NCBI RefSeq assembly: GCF_900105345.1
Contig: NZ_FNSN01000003.1
Span: 248,001-312,000 of the forward strand
Source of the DNA: Arthrobacter woluwensis
Lineage (GTDB): Bacteria; Actinomycetota; Actinomycetes; Actinomycetales; Micrococcaceae
Direction: 5' to 3'
Length of the DNA: 64,000 nucleotides
Shown: positions 36,249 through 45,646 of the stretch, piece by piece
Numbering within the stretch: the stretch's first letter is position 1
Layout: every line of letters begins with the position of its first letter
Translations under genes and position numbers: made by a program
The notes under the pieces: model-generated
What the model was told of the DNA's origin: nothing
What the model saw: the letters and a program-made list of their open reading frames with translations, nothing else
Databases searched by the model: none

Positions 36249-37280
36249 TCACCGCCTTGGGACTCCGGCCCTGAGCAGCTTCCCCCGCAGAAGTTCAGGT
36301 TTCATGAGCTCGCCCCAGACCCAGCGCACCACCTGGTAACCCTCGGCTCGGATTCTGTCCTCCCGGACTTTCTCCTCAACCACGACCTGCGCCGGATCTT
36401 TGCCGCTGAAGTCCCTGGAGCGGCTGTACTTCATGATCCCGTCGAACTCACCGACCAGCTTCCGGCTCCGCCAGTAAAAATCGGTCCGGGCGACCTCCCC
36501 ACACGGCCCCATGACCCGGAACTGGGATTCGGGAACTTCGAAACCAAGTTGTTCGATCACCGCCCGGCTGAACGACTCACCCACTGATTCCGCCGCCGGA
36601 TCTGCGAAGCGCAGGACCTTCCCGGTCCGATCCCGTGCCGCACCCGACGGTAGCCCTGCCAGGGATGCCGCCAGGCCTTCGAGACTGCACGGACTTTTGA
36701 TCCTCGAGTCGTGCGCCGCAATGGCGTCCACGACCACAATCGCATCGGGGAACGCCATGCGGTGCAAGGTGTCCAGGAGAACAGCCTCAAGTCTCTGCAG
36801 TGGAAGCACGACGCCGAGATGAGCCACCGAGAGGCGCGTCGGCTTGCGCTCGGCTCCTGGCCGCCGCGCGTCGCGAAATCCTGTTGGCAGCACCCTTCGA
36901 GTGTCGGGTTGGATCCGACCCCACGCCTTTGCCGCCGCGGGCATATCGCCATAGAGCCTGGGCGAAGGCCGTCGGCCCCAACTGGACAGCGAATCCGTCA
37001 GGTACTCCACCGTGAGTGGCACTCTGGCAAGGCTGAAGCCATGCAACGACAGCGCCGTCTCCCGGCAGAAGACCGGGGCCGGCCCAGGCAAACCTAGCGA
37101 CGCAGTCGACGCGGCATAACGCCCCCAGGAGGTGGTTCCGAGCCACTCCTCGATGGGGATGTACACGCCACGGCGCAAGCGAACGAGCCGGCCTGCGGCG
37201 AAATTCCGGCTGAGATTCCTGGCTGTGCGCGGATCGGTTCCCCGACCCACGGTCAGGAAGGTGAACTCCGGGAATTCCAT
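36249..37280 (-). CDS. AbiEi-like winged helix plus DUF559 (Vsr-like) domain protein
   Basis: 343 residues from ATG 37280 (ATG 37331 would give 360). The N-terminus, GRGTDPRTARNLSRNFAAGRLVRLRRGVYIP, is the AbiEi-antitoxin-type winged helix. The C-terminal 90 residues have the DUF559 pattern of Vsr-like nucleases (ARTDFYWRSRKLVGEFDG, later KVREDRIRAEGYQVVRW). The usual Vsr Asp and downstream charged residues are at least partly present. No AbiEii nucleotidyltransferase toxin gene is beside it, so this is an orphan. Such fusions are common and scattered in actinobacteria; role unknown. Confidence 0.75.
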   Translation of the reverse strand: MEFPEFTFLTVGRGTDPRTARNLSRNFAAGRLVRLRRGVYIPIEEWLGTTSWGRYAASTASLGLPGPAPVFCRETALSLHGFSLARVPLTVEYLTDSLSSWGRRPSPRLYGDMPAAAKAWGRIQPDTRRVLPTGFRDARRPGAERKPTRLSVAHLGVVLPLQRLEAVLLDTLHRMAFPDAIVVVDAIAAHDSRIKSPCSLEGLAASLAGLPSGAARDRTGKVLRFADPAAESVGESFSRAVIEQLGFEVPESQFRVMGPCGEVARTDFYWRSRKLVGEFDGIMKYSRSRDFSGKDPAQVVVEEKVREDRIRAEGYQVVRWVWGELMKPELLRGKLLRAGVPRR

Positions 37281-37345
37281 GCCTCCAGTCCATCGTGGGC
37301 TCTCGGATGTGCTCGGGACGAGTTGCTCCATGTGGAAAACCAGAA

Positions 37346-37407
37346 TCCCCACCCCTGTGGTCTTTCCACACCACCGAAGCGCGGGGGAAAGACCACAGGA
37401 GCGGGGA
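37346..37407. repeat. Intergenic palindrome downstream of serS
   Basis: TCCCC, then CCTGTGGTCTTTCC (37354-37367), pairs with GGAAAGACCACAGG and a final GGGGA ending at 37407; the 14-bp core is perfect, and outer and inner pairs carry mismatches. 62 bp long, 29 bp after the serS stop, no U-tract. It is also upstream of the AbiEi-like gene, whose longest possible starts lie inside or next to it. Confidence 0.82.
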
Positions 37408-37436
37408 CCTTCGATCTGTGGGGTGAAACGCGGCCC

Positions 37437-38717
37437 CTAGAGAACCGGGAACACCTCGAGGCCGCCCAGGTACGGACGGAGCGCGGCCGGGACCGTGACG
37501 GAGCCGTCCGCGTTCTGGTGGTGCTCCAGGATGGCGACGATCCAGCGGGTCGTGGCCAGGGTGCCGTTCAGGGTCGCGACGGCGCGCGTGCCCTTGGGCG
37601 TCCCGTCCTCCGAGAACACCCGCTCGCGGATGTTCAGGCGGCGGGCCTGGTAGCCGGTGCAGTTGGAGGTGGAGGTCAGCTCGCGGTAGGCGCCCTGCGT
37701 GGGGACCCAGGCCTCGCAGTCGAACTTCCGTGCGGCGGAGGATCCCAGATCACCGGCGGCCGTGTCGATCACGCGGTACGGGAGCTCGCACTTGGCCAGC
37801 ATCTCCTCTTCCCAGGCCAGCAGGCGCTCATGCTCGGCGGCCGCCTCCTCCTGGGTCGTGTAGATGAACATCTCCACCTTGTTGAACTGGTGGACGCGGA
37901 TGATGCCGCGGGTGTCCTTGCCGTGCGAACCGGCCTCGCGGCGGTAGCAGGAGCTCTGGCCCGCGTAGCGGATGGGACCGTCGGACAGGTCCAGGATCTC
38001 GTCCCCGTGGTAGCCGGCCAGGGCCACCTCGGAGGTGCCCACCAGGTAGAGGTCGTCCTCGGCGAGGCGGTAGATCTCGGCGTCGTGCTTCACGTCGAAG
38101 CCGGTGCCCTGCATGGTCTCCGGACGCACGAGCGTGGGGGTGATCATCGGGACGAAGCCGTTGGCGATCGCCTGGTCCATGGCCATCTGCAGCAGCGCCA
38201 TCTCCAGGCGGGCGCCCACACCCTTGAGGAAGTAGAAGCGCGAACCGGAGACCTTGGCGCCGCGTTCCATGTCGATGGCGCCGATCAGTTCGCCGATCTC
38301 CAGGTGGTCGCGGGGTTCGAAATCGGTGAACTCACGCGGCTCGCCCACGGTCTTCACGACCACGTAATCGTCCTCGCCGCCTTCCGGAACGCCGTCCAGC
38401 ACGAGGTTGGGGATCACGCGGAGCAGCTCGTCCTGCGTGGTCTGAGCCGCGTCGGCCTCGGCGGCCGCGGCCTTGACGTTGGCCGCCAGCTCCTTGACCT
38501 CGGCCAGGAGCGCCTGCTTCTCCTCGCCCTTCGCCTGGGCCACCCGCTTGCCGAACGCGTTCTGTTCGGCGCGGAGGTTTTCGTACCGGGTCAGGGCGGA
38601 CCGACGTGTGGCATCCGCGGCGACCAGCTGGTCCACCAGAGACTCGTCCGCACCACGCGCACGCTGGCTGGCCCGGAACTTCTCAGGATTCTCAATGAGT
38701 TCTTTAACGTCGATCAC
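37437..38717 (-). CDS. serS: Seryl-tRNA synthetase
   Basis: Charges tRNA-Ser and selenocysteine tRNA. 426 residues. The N-terminal long coiled-coil arm (about 30-100) is followed by the class II core: motif 2 in [27 protein letters not shown] and motif 3 in [25 protein letters not shown]. Start ATG 38717 opposes the lipid-kinase gene across a 131-bp gap. Confidence 0.97.
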   Translation of the reverse strand: MIDVKELIENPEKFRASQRARGADESLVDQLVAADATRRSALTRYENLRAEQNAFGKRVAQAKGEEKQALLAEVKELAANVKAAAAEADAAQTTQDELLRVIPNLVLDGVPEGGEDDYVVVKTVGEPREFTDFEPRDHLEIGELIGAIDMERGAKVSGSRFYFLKGVGARLEMALLQMAMDQAIANGFVPMITPTLVRPETMQGTGFDVKHDAEIYRLAEDDLYLVGTSEVALAGYHGDEILDLSDGPIRYAGQSSCYRREAGSHGKDTRGIIRVHQFNKVEMFIYTTQEEAAAEHERLLAWEEEMLAKCELPYRVIDTAAGDLGSSAARKFDCEAWVPTQGAYRELTSTSNCTGYQARRLNIRERVFSEDGTPKGTRAVATLNGTLATTRWIVAILEHHQNADGSVTVPAALRPYLGGLEVFPVL

Positions 38718-38848
38718 GGTCCAAGGGTATCGAATAGGGCTCAGTCCCTGCTAAGTGGCGGGATCGAAGGGGCCGGCGAAGCGCTTCCTGCTACCCCTTT
38801 CCTCGCTTCGCTCGGACGGGGCCCCTCGCAGGTACGCTTAGGAGCATT

Positions 38849-39916
38849 ATGGGGAAGACTGGTCAGTACGTTCTCTTCGCGGGTGGCGCAGCCGCTTTCA
38901 CCGCGTCCGCCGTGGCCGGATGGTGGGGCGCCCGGCGCCTCAAAGCGATCCATCGCCGCAGCGCGGTGGCCGGCCCCGTGAGCGCGCCGATCAGCGGCCC
39001 GCAGCGGATCGCCGTCGTGATCAATCCGGTGAAGAACAACGCCGCCGGCGCCCGCGAACAGATCCGTCACGCCATCCAGACCGCGGGCTGGCCCGAGCCC
39101 GTCTTCCTGGAGACGACTGTGGAGGATCCCGGCTACGGCCAGGCGCGGACCGCCCTCGAGGAGGGGTACGACGCCGTGCTCGCAGCGGGCGGCGACGGCA
39201 CCGTCCGGGCGGTCGCCGAAGTCCTGGCCGGCAGCGGCATGCCGCTCGGGCTCATCCCGCTCGGCACAGGAAACCTTCTGGCCCGGAACCTCCAGATGAA
39301 CGTCACCGACCTGCGTGGCTGCGTCGGCGCGGCACTGTTCGGCTGGGAACGGCGGATCGACACCGCGACGGCGGAACTCCAGAACGCCGTCGACGGCACC
39401 GTCACGCGGCACGGGTTCCTGGTGATGGCGGGGATCGGCATGGACGCCGAGGTGCTCGTCGACACCCGGGACGACCTCAAGAAGACCATCGGATGGATGG
39501 CCTACACCGCCGCGGGCCTGCGCCATCTGAGCGGGCGGCGCAAGGCGGTCACGATCAGCCTCGACGGCGCGCACCCTCAGAAGCGCAAGATCCGCAGCAT
39601 CCTCTTCGCCAACTGCGGCCTGGTCCCGGGCGGTCTCGACTTCCTGCCCGACGCCATGGTCGACGACGGTCTGCTCGACGCCGTCGTGATCAGCCCGCGC
39701 AGTGTGGCCGGCTGGATCCTCATGTATCTGAAGGTGCTGTTCAAGCACAACGGAGTCCTGCCGATCATGCGCTCCTACGCCGTGAACCGGATGACGGTGT
39801 GGAGCCCGGAACCGATGGAGACACAGCTCGACGGCGATCCGTCCGGGCCCGCCACCCGCATCAGCGTGGAGATCTGGCCGCAGTCCCTGTCCGTGCGAGT
39901 GCGCCCGGAACAGTGA
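38849..39916 (+). CDS. Diacylglycerol/lipid kinase family protein
   Basis: 355 residues. The DAGK catalytic fold shows INPVKNNA, the nucleotide-binding GGDGTVRAVAEVL and LPLGTGN-like LIPLGTGNLLARN. An N-terminal membrane segment (about 7-27, VLFAGGAAAFTASAVAGWWGA) anchors it. The family phosphorylates diacylglycerol, sphingoid bases or related lipids; the substrate is not determined. TACGCT and AGGAG lie just upstream of ATG 38849. Confidence 0.9.
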   Translation: MGKTGQYVLFAGGAAAFTASAVAGWWGARRLKAIHRRSAVAGPVSAPISGPQRIAVVINPVKNNAAGAREQIRHAIQTAGWPEPVFLETTVEDPGYGQARTALEEGYDAVLAAGGDGTVRAVAEVLAGSGMPLGLIPLGTGNLLARNLQMNVTDLRGCVGAALFGWERRIDTATAELQNAVDGTVTRHGFLVMAGIGMDAEVLVDTRDDLKKTIGWMAYTAAGLRHLSGRRKAVTISLDGAHPQKRKIRSILFANCGLVPGGLDFLPDAMVDDGLLDAVVISPRSVAGWILMYLKVLFKHNGVLPIMRSYAVNRMTVWSPEPMETQLDGDPSGPATRISVEIWPQSLSVRVRPEQ

Positions 39917-39930
39917 CGTTCGCGCAGTGA

Positions 39931-39956
39931 CGCCCGCGAACAGACGTCCGCGGGCG
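39931..39956. terminator. Short GC hairpin between convergent genes
   Basis: CGCCCGCG (39931-39938) pairs with CGCGGGCG (39949-39956) around a 10-nt loop in the 50-bp gap between the lipid kinase and the small acidic protein. It could serve either gene. No U-tract. Confidence 0.55.
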
Positions 39957-39966
39957 ACTCGTGAGG

Positions 39967-40176
39967 CTACTTGGCCTCGCCGGACTCCTCGTCGGCCTGC
40001 TGCTGAGCGCGGCGCAGGGAGTCATCCTGATGATGCTCCGACTGCTCCTTGATCATCGCCTGCTCCTCGGCGAAACGCAGGCGGTCGGCACGATCCGCCT
40101 CGTCGCCGTCCCAGTCCTGGTTGTCGTCGTCGGACACGGGGTTGACGATCATCCCCTGGCCATCGTTCTCGCTCAT
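39967..40176 (-). CDS. Small acidic hydrophilic protein, function unknown
   Basis: 69 residues, rich in Asp, Glu, Gln and Ala with no hydrophobic core (VSDDDNQDWDGDEADRADRL, then Gln-rich helix). Probably disordered or a small coiled coil. ATG 40176 has a clear GGAGG at good spacing, and codon use matches neighbours, so it is likely real. I know no family. Confidence 0.65.
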   Translation of the reverse strand: MSENDGQGMIVNPVSDDDNQDWDGDEADRADRLRFAEEQAMIKEQSEHHQDDSLRRAQQQADEESGEAK

Positions 40177-40343
40177 GGTGCCTCCCTGATTCGGTTCGGG
40201 CGCAATCCGGCGTGCCTGGTGAGGCCCGCCTTTTCCGCCGGAACGCTGAGACCCGGCGCGCACTGGAAATGTTCAGGTAAGCATACGCGCCCGGGCATCC
40301 GTCAGATAGAGGCACGCCGCGGGGACGGAGCAACCATCCAGCG

Positions 40344-41291
40344 CTACCCTGCCGCGCCGTCCTCCAGGATCCCGGCCACCCACTGATCCGCGGCGGCGAA
40401 GGCGGCGTCCGAATTGTGCGGTGCGACCACGGGCGACTGCGCATCGGCCCGGGCATACGACCCGAGGAAGCGCGTGGCGGGGCTGATGCGGTGCAGGCCC
40501 GCGAGCGCCTGCTGGACGCGGGCTTCATGGGCGTGGCCATCGGCGTCGATGCTGAAGAAGTAGTGGCCCAGGTACTGGCCGGTGGGACGCGATTCGATCC
40601 GGCTCAGGTTCACGCCCCGGCTGGCGAACTGCTCCAGGATCTCCATGAGCGCGCCCGGGTGGTCCTCGGGCAGCGGCACCACGAGCGTGGTCTTGTCGGC
40701 CCCGGTCGGGCGCGGCATCGAACCTGGCCGCGCCACCAGGATGAAGCGGGTGACGGCGTCCGGGTTGTCGCCGATGTTCTCGGCGAGCACCTCGAGCTCC
40801 GGGTGACTGCGCGCCACGATCGGCGCGCACACGGCGGCCTGGTGCTGCGGGTCCTTCTCCAGGAGCGCGACGGCGGCGGCCGCCGTCGACGGCGCGGTCA
40901 GGTACTCGACGCCGGGGCGGTGCTCGTCGAACCATTCGCGGGTCTGCGCCCAGGCATGGCCGTGGGTCGAGACGACCCGGATGTCCTCGAGCGCCGTCCC
41001 CTTCAGCGCGACCAGCTGGAAATTCACCGGCACGAGCACCTCGCGGATGATCCGGAGCTCGCTGCCGGTGGCGATGGCGTCCAGCGTGGCGGGCACGCCG
41101 CCCTCCACCGAGTTCTCGATGGGGATCATCGCGGCGTCGGCCTCGCCCAGTCGCACCTTCTCGAGCGCCACCTTGGCGTTGCTGACGGGGATGCGGATGG
41201 CCTCCGAGGCGCCGGGCACCTGGAGGAGCGCGGCCTCGGTGAAGGTGCCTTCCGGGCCCAGGTAGGTGTAGCGGGGCGTTGCAGCGCTCAT
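40344..41291 (-). CDS. pheA: Prephenate dehydratase PheA
   Basis: Converts prephenate to phenylpyruvate in phenylalanine synthesis. 315 residues. The PDT domain has YLGPEGTFTEAAL, ENSVEGGV and the catalytic TRF in VTRFILVA. A C-terminal ACT domain for phenylalanine feedback carries GALMEILEQFASRGVNLSRIESRP. It is monofunctional, without chorismate mutase. ATG 41291 begins the fold directly. Confidence 0.96.
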   Translation of the reverse strand: MSAATPRYTYLGPEGTFTEAALLQVPGASEAIRIPVSNAKVALEKVRLGEADAAMIPIENSVEGGVPATLDAIATGSELRIIREVLVPVNFQLVALKGTALEDIRVVSTHGHAWAQTREWFDEHRPGVEYLTAPSTAAAAVALLEKDPQHQAAVCAPIVARSHPELEVLAENIGDNPDAVTRFILVARPGSMPRPTGADKTTLVVPLPEDHPGALMEILEQFASRGVNLSRIESRPTGQYLGHYFFSIDADGHAHEARVQQALAGLHRISPATRFLGSYARADAQSPVVAPHNSDAAFAAADQWVAGILEDGAAG

Positions 41292-41328
41292 GGGATGCTC
41301 GGTTCTTCCGGTGTTCTGCGGGCGGGTG

Positions 41329-41655
41329 TTACAGGACGCGCGGGGTCTCGGACCCCTCGGCCACCATGGGACGGCCGGCTTCAAACCACTCGTCCATGCC
41401 GCCCGCCACGTTGATGGCGGAATAGCCCTGGCCCACGAGCCACTGGCTGGCCTGCCAGGAGCGTCCACCGGTGCGGCAGATGATGTAGAGGTCCTCGTCA
41501 GGGTCGAGTTCCTCGAACCGCAGGGGCAAGGTGTTCAGGGGGACGTGCAGCGCACCCTCCACATGGCCGGCTTCCCACTCGTAGTCCTCACGGACGTCGA
41601 CGATGGTGGCGCCTTCCGGAATGTCCTGGACCCGTACGGTCTCAACCTCGCTCAC
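41329..41655 (-). CDS. Rhodanese-like domain protein
   Basis: 108 residues, a single rhodanese domain. The active loop is CRTGGRS with the catalytic Cys, and IVDVREDYEWEAGHVEGALHVPL is the family N-terminus, so it is probably an active sulfurtransferase. GTG 41655 has AGGAGA upstream. It lies 37 bp upstream of pheA on the same strand and may be co-transcribed with it. Confidence 0.92.
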   Translation of the reverse strand: MSEVETVRVQDIPEGATIVDVREDYEWEAGHVEGALHVPLNTLPLRFEELDPDEDLYIICRTGGRSWQASQWLVGQGYSAINVAGGMDEWFEAGRPMVAEGSETPRVL

Positions 41656-41763
41656 GCTGCGACTTCTCCTCTGCCTCCGGCCCGGCGCACGACGCCGGGA
41701 CAACTGCTCCCAGACTATCCTGCGAGCGCCCCAGTGAGAGTTCCACAACGCGTCATCCTGGAG

Positions 41764-41772
41764 TTGTCCACA
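41764..41772 (+). promoter_or_regulatory. DnaA-box-like nonamer
   Basis: TTGTCCACA occurs in the divergent promoter region between the rhodanese and the ABC1 kinase, identical to the one upstream of radA. It may be chance. Confidence 0.25.
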
Positions 41773-41824
41773 GTCCCACTCCGGGATGATGCCAGGCCTT
41801 CGGACCGCAGGCGAGAATGAGAGC

Positions 41825-43882
41825 GTGGACGCACTTTCCTGGGTGGGGGGCCTCGTCGAAGTCCTCCTCACGTTGTTCTTCTTCCTCGTCCAGACCTGGT
41901 TCCTGGCCTCGGTCTCCCGCAGGCTCCTGGGCGTGCCCGTGGGATGGCCGCGCTCGATCCTCGTGGCGTTCATGCTCACCCTCTTCTTCTCCGCCGCGGT
42001 GCGGCTGTTTCTGGGCGCGGCGGGTCTCGACAGTCCGGAGAGCGTGAGCCGGGACCCGGCCGCGGCCGTCCTGGTCGCGGGGCTTTCGGCCCTCTGGACA
42101 TTTGCTCTGGGCGTCGCGGTCCTGATGGCCTGCGAGATCATGGTGCCCACGGGGACCTTGCCCAACCCCTTCTCCTGGCTGCAGTCCGCCCGGACCCATT
42201 CCCGGCAGGCCGGCCGGTACACGGAGGTGGTCCGGATCGCCAGCCGTCACGGACTGGCCCTTGGATTCCGGGGACTTTCCCGGCACGCGCGGGACCGGGA
42301 GGAGCGGACGGCGCGGGCCTTGCGGCAGACGCTGGAGGAAGCCGGCGTGACGTTCGTGAAACTGGGCCAGATGCTGTCCACTCGGAGCGATCTGCTGCCG
42401 GCCGCCTACATTCGGGAGCTCTCCCGGCTGCAGAGCGAAGTTCAGCCTGAACCCTGGGACCGCATCCGGCAGGCTCTCGACCGCGAACTCGGCAAGCCCG
42501 CCCTGGACGTGTTCAGTCACGTCGACCACGCTCCCCTGGCCGCCGCGTCCGTGGCGCAGGTCCACACCGCGACGCTGAATCCCCTCGAGCCGGACCACGC
42601 GCAACGGGACGTGGTCCTCAAGATCCAGCGGCCGTCGGCGCTGGAACAGGTGAGCCTGGACATCTCCATCATCGAGCAACTGGCACGCTGGCTGGAACGG
42701 ACGGCCCCGTGGGCCCGCCGTCTGGGCGCCGTGGCGCTCGCCCGTGGTTTCGCCGACTCCCTGACGGAGGAACTGGATTACCGGGTGGAGGCGGAGAACA
42801 CGCGAGCCCTCGCCCACGCCGTCCGCGGAGAGGAGCTCCGGGTCCCGCAGGTTCACGAGGAGCTCAGCACGGAACGGCTTCTGGTCATGGAGCGCCTTCA
42901 GGGGATCCCCCTGGGCCGGGCCGGGGAGCAGCTGGCGGCTCTCAACCCCGCGGCACGGCGGGATCTGGCGCGCACCTTGCTCCGCGCCACCATCGGCCAG
43001 CTCACGGTGGACGGCGTCTTTCATGCCGACCTCCATCCCGGGAACGTGCTGCTCTGCGAGGACGGCCGGCTCGCCCTGCTGGATTTCGGGTCCGTCGGTC
43101 GTCTGGAGAGCGGGAGTCGGCGCGCCCTCGCCTCCCTCCTCTTCGCGATCGACGCCGACGACGAACGCCTCGCCGGTGACGCCCTGCTGGAACTCCTCGA
43201 CCCACCCACCCGGCTCGACGAACGGCGCCTGACGCGCGAGCTCGGCCAGCTCATGGTCCGCTTCCGGGGGGGCTTCGGTCCCCAGGGCGGCGCCGCCCTG
43301 TTCGGCAAGCTCTTCACCCTGGTCCTCGATCACGGGTTCGCGGTCCCGCCCCAGATCGCCGCGGCCTTCCGCGCACTGGCTGCGCTCGAAGGCACGCTGC
43401 GGCTGCTGGACCCGGACTTCGACGTGATCGCGGAAGCCCGCGCGCTCGGTTCGGACCATTTGGAGCAGGAGTTCACCCCGGAACGGCTCAAGACCGAACT
43501 GAGCCGGCAGGCCCTGACGCTTCTGCCCACCCTCGCCCGGCTGCCTCGGCGGGTGGACCGCCTGGCCGACGCCCTGGAGCAGGGAACCCTCACCGCGCGG
43601 GTCCGGGTGCTGGCCGACGACGGCGACCGCGGCTTCCTCACGCGCTTGTTCCAGCAGCTGATCGTGGCGGTGCTCGCTGCCGCGGCGACCATCGGCGCCG
43701 TCCTGCTGATCCTGGACGACTCAGGACCATCTCTCACGGCATCGCTGTCCTGGCACTCGTTCTTCGGCTTCACCTTGCTCTTCGCCGGGTTCGTCCTGGC
43801 GCTCCGTGCCGTGACGCTCGCGTTCCGCGGGTCCAGCGGCTCCGGCCCCCACCCCTCGGGAGAACGTGACCGGGGCCACTAA
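41825..43882 (+). CDS. ABC1/UbiB-family atypical kinase, membrane associated
   Basis: 685 residues from GTG 41825; ATG 41786 would add 13. Two or three N-terminal membrane segments precede the ABC1 kinase-like core: VKLGQMLSTRSDLLP (KxGQ motif), AAASVAQVH in place of a Gly-rich loop, HADLHPGNVLL (catalytic loop) and LLDFGSVG (metal-binding DFG). Two more membrane segments end the protein. Related proteins support quinone biosynthesis (UbiB/COQ8); the actinobacterial role is unclear. Start choice is uncertain because no clear Shine-Dalgarno is seen. Confidence 0.88.
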   Translation: MDALSWVGGLVEVLLTLFFFLVQTWFLASVSRRLLGVPVGWPRSILVAFMLTLFFSAAVRLFLGAAGLDSPESVSRDPAAAVLVAGLSALWTFALGVAVLMACEIMVPTGTLPNPFSWLQSARTHSRQAGRYTEVVRIASRHGLALGFRGLSRHARDREERTARALRQTLEEAGVTFVKLGQMLSTRSDLLPAAYIRELSRLQSEVQPEPWDRIRQALDRELGKPALDVFSHVDHAPLAAASVAQVHTATLNPLEPDHAQRDVVLKIQRPSALEQVSLDISIIEQLARWLERTAPWARRLGAVALARGFADSLTEELDYRVEAENTRALAHAVRGEELRVPQVHEELSTERLLVMERLQGIPLGRAGEQLAALNPAARRDLARTLLRATIGQLTVDGVFHADLHPGNVLLCEDGRLALLDFGSVGRLESGSRRALASLLFAIDADDERLAGDALLELLDPPTRLDERRLTRELGQLMVRFRGGFGPQGGAALFGKLFTLVLDHGFAVPPQIAAAFRALAALEGTLRLLDPDFDVIAEARALGSDHLEQEFTPERLKTELSRQALTLLPTLARLPRRVDRLADALEQGTLTARVRVLADDGDRGFLTRLFQQLIVAVLAAAATIGAVLLILDDSGPSLTASLSWHSFFGFTLLFAGFVLALRAVTLAFRGSSGSGPHPSGERDRGH

Positions 43883-43912
43883 AGATGACTTAACTCACAT
43901 ACCGCTGGGAGC

Positions 43913-45388
43913 ATGGATGGAATGAACCCCGTACAGACCGAGCCGGGCACCACCGTGTCCACGGATAAAGGCTTCTTCGGTCACCCCCGACTGCTGGCCA
44001 ACCTCTTCACCGTCGAGATGTGGGAACGCTTCTCCTTCTACGGCATGCAGGGCATCCTGGCCTACTACATGTACTACACGGCCACGGACGGCGGACTGGG
44101 CCTCGACAAGGCCCTGTCGCTGAGCCTGGTCGGCGCTTACGGCGGCGGCGTGTACCTCTCCACCATCCTGGGCGCCTGGCTGGCCGACCGCCTGCTCGGC
44201 TCCGAGCGGGTGCTGTTCTTCTCGGCCTGCGTGATCATGGCGGGCCACGTCGCCCTGGCCCTGCTCCCGGGCGTCGTCGGCCTGGTGATCGGCCTCGTGC
44301 TGGTCGCCTTCGGCTCCGGCGGCCTCAAGGCGAATGCGACGGCTCTGGTCGGCACCCTGTACTCGGAGAAGGACGAGCGGCGCGACGCCGGGTTCTCCCT
44401 CTTCTACATGGGCGTCAACCTCGGCGGCCTGCTGGGTCCGCTCGTCACCGGCTTCCTGCAGAGCCGCGCCGGATTCCACTGGGGCTTCGGCGCCGCCGCC
44501 GTGGGCATGGCCCTCGGCCTCATCGTCTACAGCCTGAAGCGCAAGGACATGCCGGAGAGCGCCCACCATGTGGCGAACCCTCTGGCCCCGGGCGAGCGGA
44601 AGAAGTACGCGCTGATCTTCGGCGCCGTCGTCGTCCTGATCGTGTCTCTGCTCCTGACCCACCTGGTGACCGCGCAGAACCTGGCCACCTGGATGGCGTA
44701 CGTGGCCATCGGCGCGTCCGTGGCGTACTTCCTCATCCTGCTGGGCAGCAGCAAGACCCAGCCGGTGGAGCGCAAGCGCGTCTTCGCGTTCATCCCGCTC
44801 TACATCGCCTCCGCCGCGTTCTGGGCACTGTTCCAGCAGCAGTTCACGTTCATCGCCGTGTACTCGGACGAGAAGCTGGACCGCCACCTGTTCGGCTGGG
44901 AGATGCCGGCCGCTTGGGTGCAGTCGATCAACCCGGTGTTCATCGTGATCTTCGCGGGCGTGCTCGCGGCCCTCTGGACCCGCCTCGGCGAGAAGCAGCC
45001 CAGCTCTCCCGTGAAGTTCTCCCTGGGCCTGGTCCTCATGGGCCTGGCGTTCCTGGCCTTCCTGCCGCTGGCAGGTTCCGAGAAGACCCCGCTCCTGGCG
45101 CTCGTCGGCATCCTGCTGCTGTTCACGCTGGCCGAGCTGTGCCTGTCCCCGATCGGCCTGTCCGTCTCCACGAAGCTGGCCCCGGCCGCGTTCCAGGCGC
45201 AGATGGTGGCACTGTTCTTCCTGTCCGTGTCCCTGGGCACCACGCTGGCCGGCATCCTGGCGGGCTACTACGACCCGTCGAATGAGACGCCATACTTCCT
45301 CGGCGTCGGCAGCGTGGCCGTGGTGCTGGGCCTCGCGCTGCTGGCCGGCGCTCCGGCCATCAAGAAGCTCATGAGCGGCGTGCGCTAG
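43913..45388 (+). CDS. POT/PTR2-family proton-coupled oligopeptide transporter
   Basis: 491 residues with about 14 membrane segments. The proton-coupling ExxERF motif is in EMWERFSFYGMQGILAYYMYY, and FSLFYMGVNLGGLLGPLVTGFLQ is the PTR2 signature. It imports di- and tripeptides. A GGGAG lies close to ATG 43913; ATG 43922 is in frame and better spaced. A strong terminator follows. Confidence 0.93.
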   Translation: MDGMNPVQTEPGTTVSTDKGFFGHPRLLANLFTVEMWERFSFYGMQGILAYYMYYTATDGGLGLDKALSLSLVGAYGGGVYLSTILGAWLADRLLGSERVLFFSACVIMAGHVALALLPGVVGLVIGLVLVAFGSGGLKANATALVGTLYSEKDERRDAGFSLFYMGVNLGGLLGPLVTGFLQSRAGFHWGFGAAAVGMALGLIVYSLKRKDMPESAHHVANPLAPGERKKYALIFGAVVVLIVSLLLTHLVTAQNLATWMAYVAIGASVAYFLILLGSSKTQPVERKRVFAFIPLYIASAAFWALFQQQFTFIAVYSDEKLDRHLFGWEMPAAWVQSINPVFIVIFAGVLAALWTRLGEKQPSSPVKFSLGLVLMGLAFLAFLPLAGSEKTPLLALVGILLLFTLAELCLSPIGLSVSTKLAPAAFQAQMVALFFLSVSLGTTLAGILAGYYDPSNETPYFLGVGSVAVVLGLALLAGAPAIKKLMSGVR

Positions 45389-45421
45389 GTCTGTTCCGTC
45401 CTGTTACGGAGTCTCCTGTCC

Positions 45422-45463
45422 GGAGGCCCGGACACCGTCAGGTGTCCGGGCCTCCGGCGTTTT
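45422..45463 (+). terminator. Intrinsic terminator of the peptide transporter gene
   Basis: GGAGGCCCGGACACC and its reverse complement flank a GTCA loop, followed by GGCGTTTT. Perfect 15-bp stem with a T-run: the most canonical terminator in the window. Confidence 0.92.
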
Positions 45464-45646
45464 CCAGCCATTCCGCGGCCGTTGCGGCCCGGGGCGAAGG
45501 TCTGTATACCGTTTGCGCCTCGTAATGTTCCCGGAAGCCTTCGGAGCGATCAGGGGCGCGGGTAAGGTCATGCGCAAGGCCGTCAGGGCCGGCCGGACTG
45601 CAATGGGGCAGTCCCGGATTTCTCGATGTGAGGCCGAGGGACAGTA

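Noticed and set aside
36249-37280. AbiE toxin-antitoxin pair
   Set aside because: The AbiEi-like domain is present, but no AbiEii nucleotidyltransferase is on either side; the neighbour is an unrelated DUF3592 membrane protein.
38760-38830. An eleventh long palindrome between serS and the lipid kinase
   Set aside because: GCGAAGCG and CGCTTCGC pair, with GGGGCC/GGGCCCC further out, but spacing is asymmetric and the stem is broken. Not reported as an element.
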